From Flectobacillus roseus (GTDB lineage Bacteria > Bacteroidota > Bacteroidia > Cytophagales > Spirosomataceae): a stretch of DNA of 64,000 nucleotides. Shown one piece after another: positions 62,848-64,000 of this stretch. The position numbers and the translations under genes were made by a program. The stretch lies in NCBI RefSeq assembly GCF_030056665.1, contig NZ_JASHIG010000033.1; one strand, 5' to 3'. The first letter of the stretch is position 1. Each line of letters begins with the position of its first letter. The notes beneath the pieces were generated by a model. It had not been told where the DNA came from. It did not search any database and worked only from the letters and a program-made list of their open reading frames with translations.

Positions 62848-63106
62848 AGGATTTATTGCACTTTTTCTATTCTTCAAACAAAAGATGTAATAATACTCTT
62901 GTCATACTCTTTTTTTGAAAACTTTTTTTTAAATAAAAATAAATTGCTTTCAAGTAAACCAATACAATATGTCCGAAAGACCTAAACTTGTTATTAAACG
63001 ATTAACCTCGTGAGATCATTAGTAAAAACAAAACCGTCTTTTACCTCTATTTAAAAAAATGGAAAAAGTTTTTTCATAAAAATATATCATTATTTATTTT
63101 TTTTGT

Positions 63107-63132
63107 TACATTTGCTTAATCAATTAAGCAAA
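63107..63132 (+). promoter_or_regulatory. Promoter element and palindrome before sigma gene
   Basis: TACATTTG at 63107-63114 fits the Bacteroidota -7 consensus TAnnTTTG. It runs into a perfect palindrome with arms TTTGCTTAAT (63111-63120) and ATTAAGCAAA (63123-63132), which ends 3 nt before the start codon at 63136. The core GCTTAA-N4-TTAAGC also occurs before the GH88 gene (48794-48809). A regulator bound here would block initiation; alternatively the transcript folds over the start codon. Confidence 0.6.
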
Positions 63133-63135
63133 CTT

Positions 63136-63765
63136 ATGGTAAAGTCAGCCTCTCTATCAAAAAATAATGAGTTGTATGTCTCTTTATGGGAACAATCTCA
63201 GCTAGGTGACCGTGCGGCATTCAGCAAATTATGCGAAGCACATTATCGTCTATTGTTCAACTATGCCGTGAACTTCACAAGTGATAAAGAAGCCATTAAA
63301 GATGGTATTCAAGATTTATTCCTACAATTATGGGAAAAAAGAAATACCATTGGCGCCATCAATGTGATAAGCATTTATTTGATAAGAGCTTTACGCAACA
63401 ATCTACTCTACCAAATGCGTAAAAATAAATGGCAGGAATTCAGCACCGATGTTGACTCAGAGGAGGCTAATATTGCTGACGAAACTAATATTGAAGACCA
63501 GTGGATTTCGACGGAAATATATTCGCAAAATGAGCAACGTGTGAGAAAGGCCTTAGAATTACTGCCTAAGCGCCAAAGAGAAGTACTTTTTTTGAAATTT
63601 TATCAAGGTCTAAGCCACGATGAAATAGCTGATTTGATGAATATTAATAAACAATCCGTTTCAAATCACCTTCAAAAATCGATGAATACCTTGAGAACTT
63701 TATTCCCAAATCATTGGGAAATTTGGGTTGCTACCTACTTTATTCACTTGAGAATGAACTTATAA
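63136..63765 (+). CDS. ECF RNA polymerase sigma factor (locus B)
   Basis: The start is placed at ATG 63136 (MVKSASLSKNNELYVSLWEQ); the open frame extends 11 codons back to a TTG, but the promoter and palindrome occupy that stretch. 209 residues with region 2 (LLFNYAVNFTSDKEAIKDGI; QDLFLQLWEKR) and region 4 (LELLPKRQREVLFLKFYQGL; SHDEIADLMNINKQSVSNHL). Divergent from its cognate fecR and followed by a 13-bp hairpin. It should drive the susCD-lyase genes when FecR signals. Confidence 0.95.
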   Translation: MVKSASLSKNNELYVSLWEQSQLGDRAAFSKLCEAHYRLLFNYAVNFTSDKEAIKDGIQDLFLQLWEKRNTIGAINVISIYLIRALRNNLLYQMRKNKWQEFSTDVDSEEANIADETNIEDQWISTEIYSQNEQRVRKALELLPKRQREVLFLKFYQGLSHDEIADLMNINKQSVSNHLQKSMNTLRTLFPNHWEIWVATYFIHLRMNL

Positions 63766-63781
63766 TCCTTTCAAAAATAAG

Positions 63782-63808
63782 TATGCTCCAAGAAATTCTT
63801 GGAGCATA
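63782..63808 (+). terminator. Terminator after sigma gene
   Basis: A 13-bp perfect stem TATGCTCCAAGAA/TTCTTGGAGCATA with a single-base loop, 16 nt after the stop. No long T-run follows. Confidence 0.7.
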
Positions 63809-63922
63809 GCTTGACTATCATTATCTATCCAAAATAATTAATACACTGTCTTATTTAAGAGTGTTGAATTATGAGTTGTGAATTGTCCTTGCCTAAAATA
63901 GGTTGCCCTCAAAAATCAACTA

Positions 63923-64000
63923 ATGATGGCAACTTCAAAATCTAAAACTTGGAAAAGTACAAAATACGAGATTCGTCAAAGTCGTATTTTCAGTGAGTCG
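63923..64000 (+). CDS. Probable transposase, N-terminal fragment at window edge
   Basis: An open frame from ATG 63923 (a second ATG follows at 63926) runs to the right edge: MATSKSKTWKSTKYEIRQSR then IFSES. This basic start resembles the N-terminus of IS3-type transposase OrfA proteins of this phylum that lead into a helix-turn-helix, but only 26 codons are visible. A GTTGCC (63902) and GGCAAC (63927) pair surrounds the start. Treat the assignment as tentative. Confidence 0.35.
   Translation, partial: MMATSKSKTWKSTKYEIRQSRIFSES

Noticed and set aside
50068..63004. Shared TTAAACGATTA 11-mer as a LacI operator
   Set aside because: Eleven AT-rich bases recur by chance in 64 kb; a similar string also occurs at 4698-4707 beside unrelated genes. 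Kept only as a low-confidence note.

Overview
The window comes from a Bacteroidota chromosome, most likely a polysaccharide-degrading member of the Cytophagales. The signs are two ECF sigma/FecR/SusC/SusD sets, a type IX secretion C-terminal sorting domain, AT-rich DNA without obvious Shine-Dalgarno sites, a TAnnTTTG-type promoter, and many short palindromic dispersed repeats. Genus assignment is inference.

Layout. 1-6759 (minus): an RND efflux pump (cut by the left edge), its TolC-type outer-membrane channel, and an OmpR-type response regulator/histidine kinase pair that probably controls them. 6900-8037 (plus): a VOC-fold protein and an RDD membrane protein. 8446-11274 (plus): a GH106-type alpha-L-rhamnosidase. 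11514-22731 (minus): an accessory island holding small unknown proteins, a lipoprotein, a TonB-C protein, a patatin-like lipase and a RloC/PrrC-like AAA_13 ATPase with a zinc-hook CPFC motif. Reading its gaps in all frames shows at least three decayed or frameshifted genes absent from a simple ORF list (12120-12434, 14708-14955, 20340-20640), a probable 55-residue ORF, and a secreted-protein gene whose signal peptide is split by a one-base shift. 22949-27567 (plus): a tight operon of a GH127-type beta-L-arabinofuranosidase, a secreted alpha/beta-hydrolase and a secreted beta-lactamase-fold hydrolase. With the rhamnosidase these look like pectin side-chain enzymes interrupted by the island. 27891-30640: an FMN reductase facing an AraC regulator/SDR pair.

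31215-62847 is almost entirely one minus-strand carbohydrate locus. It reads, in transcription order: fecR-susC-susD and a 1880-residue alginate-lyase-fold/CBM6/CBM3/T9SS protein; a LacI regulator; then GH88, GH97, ROK kinase, FucP-type transporter, GH43 and a heparinase II/III-type lyase; then a second sigma-fecR-susC-susD set. The second ECF sigma (63136) is divergent. Surface lyases would cut an acidic, uronate-containing glycan, SusC/D would import the oligosaccharides, GH88 would remove the 4,5-unsaturated uronate, GH97 and GH43 would trim neutral sugars, and the MFS porter and ROK kinase would take the monosaccharide inward. The exact substrate cannot be fixed from sequence alone.

The most notable signals are a palindrome GCTTAA-N4-TTAAGC found just before the start codons of both the GH88 gene and the divergent sigma gene, near-identical hairpins at both fecR/susC junctions, the zinc-hook AAA_13 protein with a tight upstream frameshifted membrane gene, and the decayed-gene content of the island. 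A probable transposase gene begins at the right edge.
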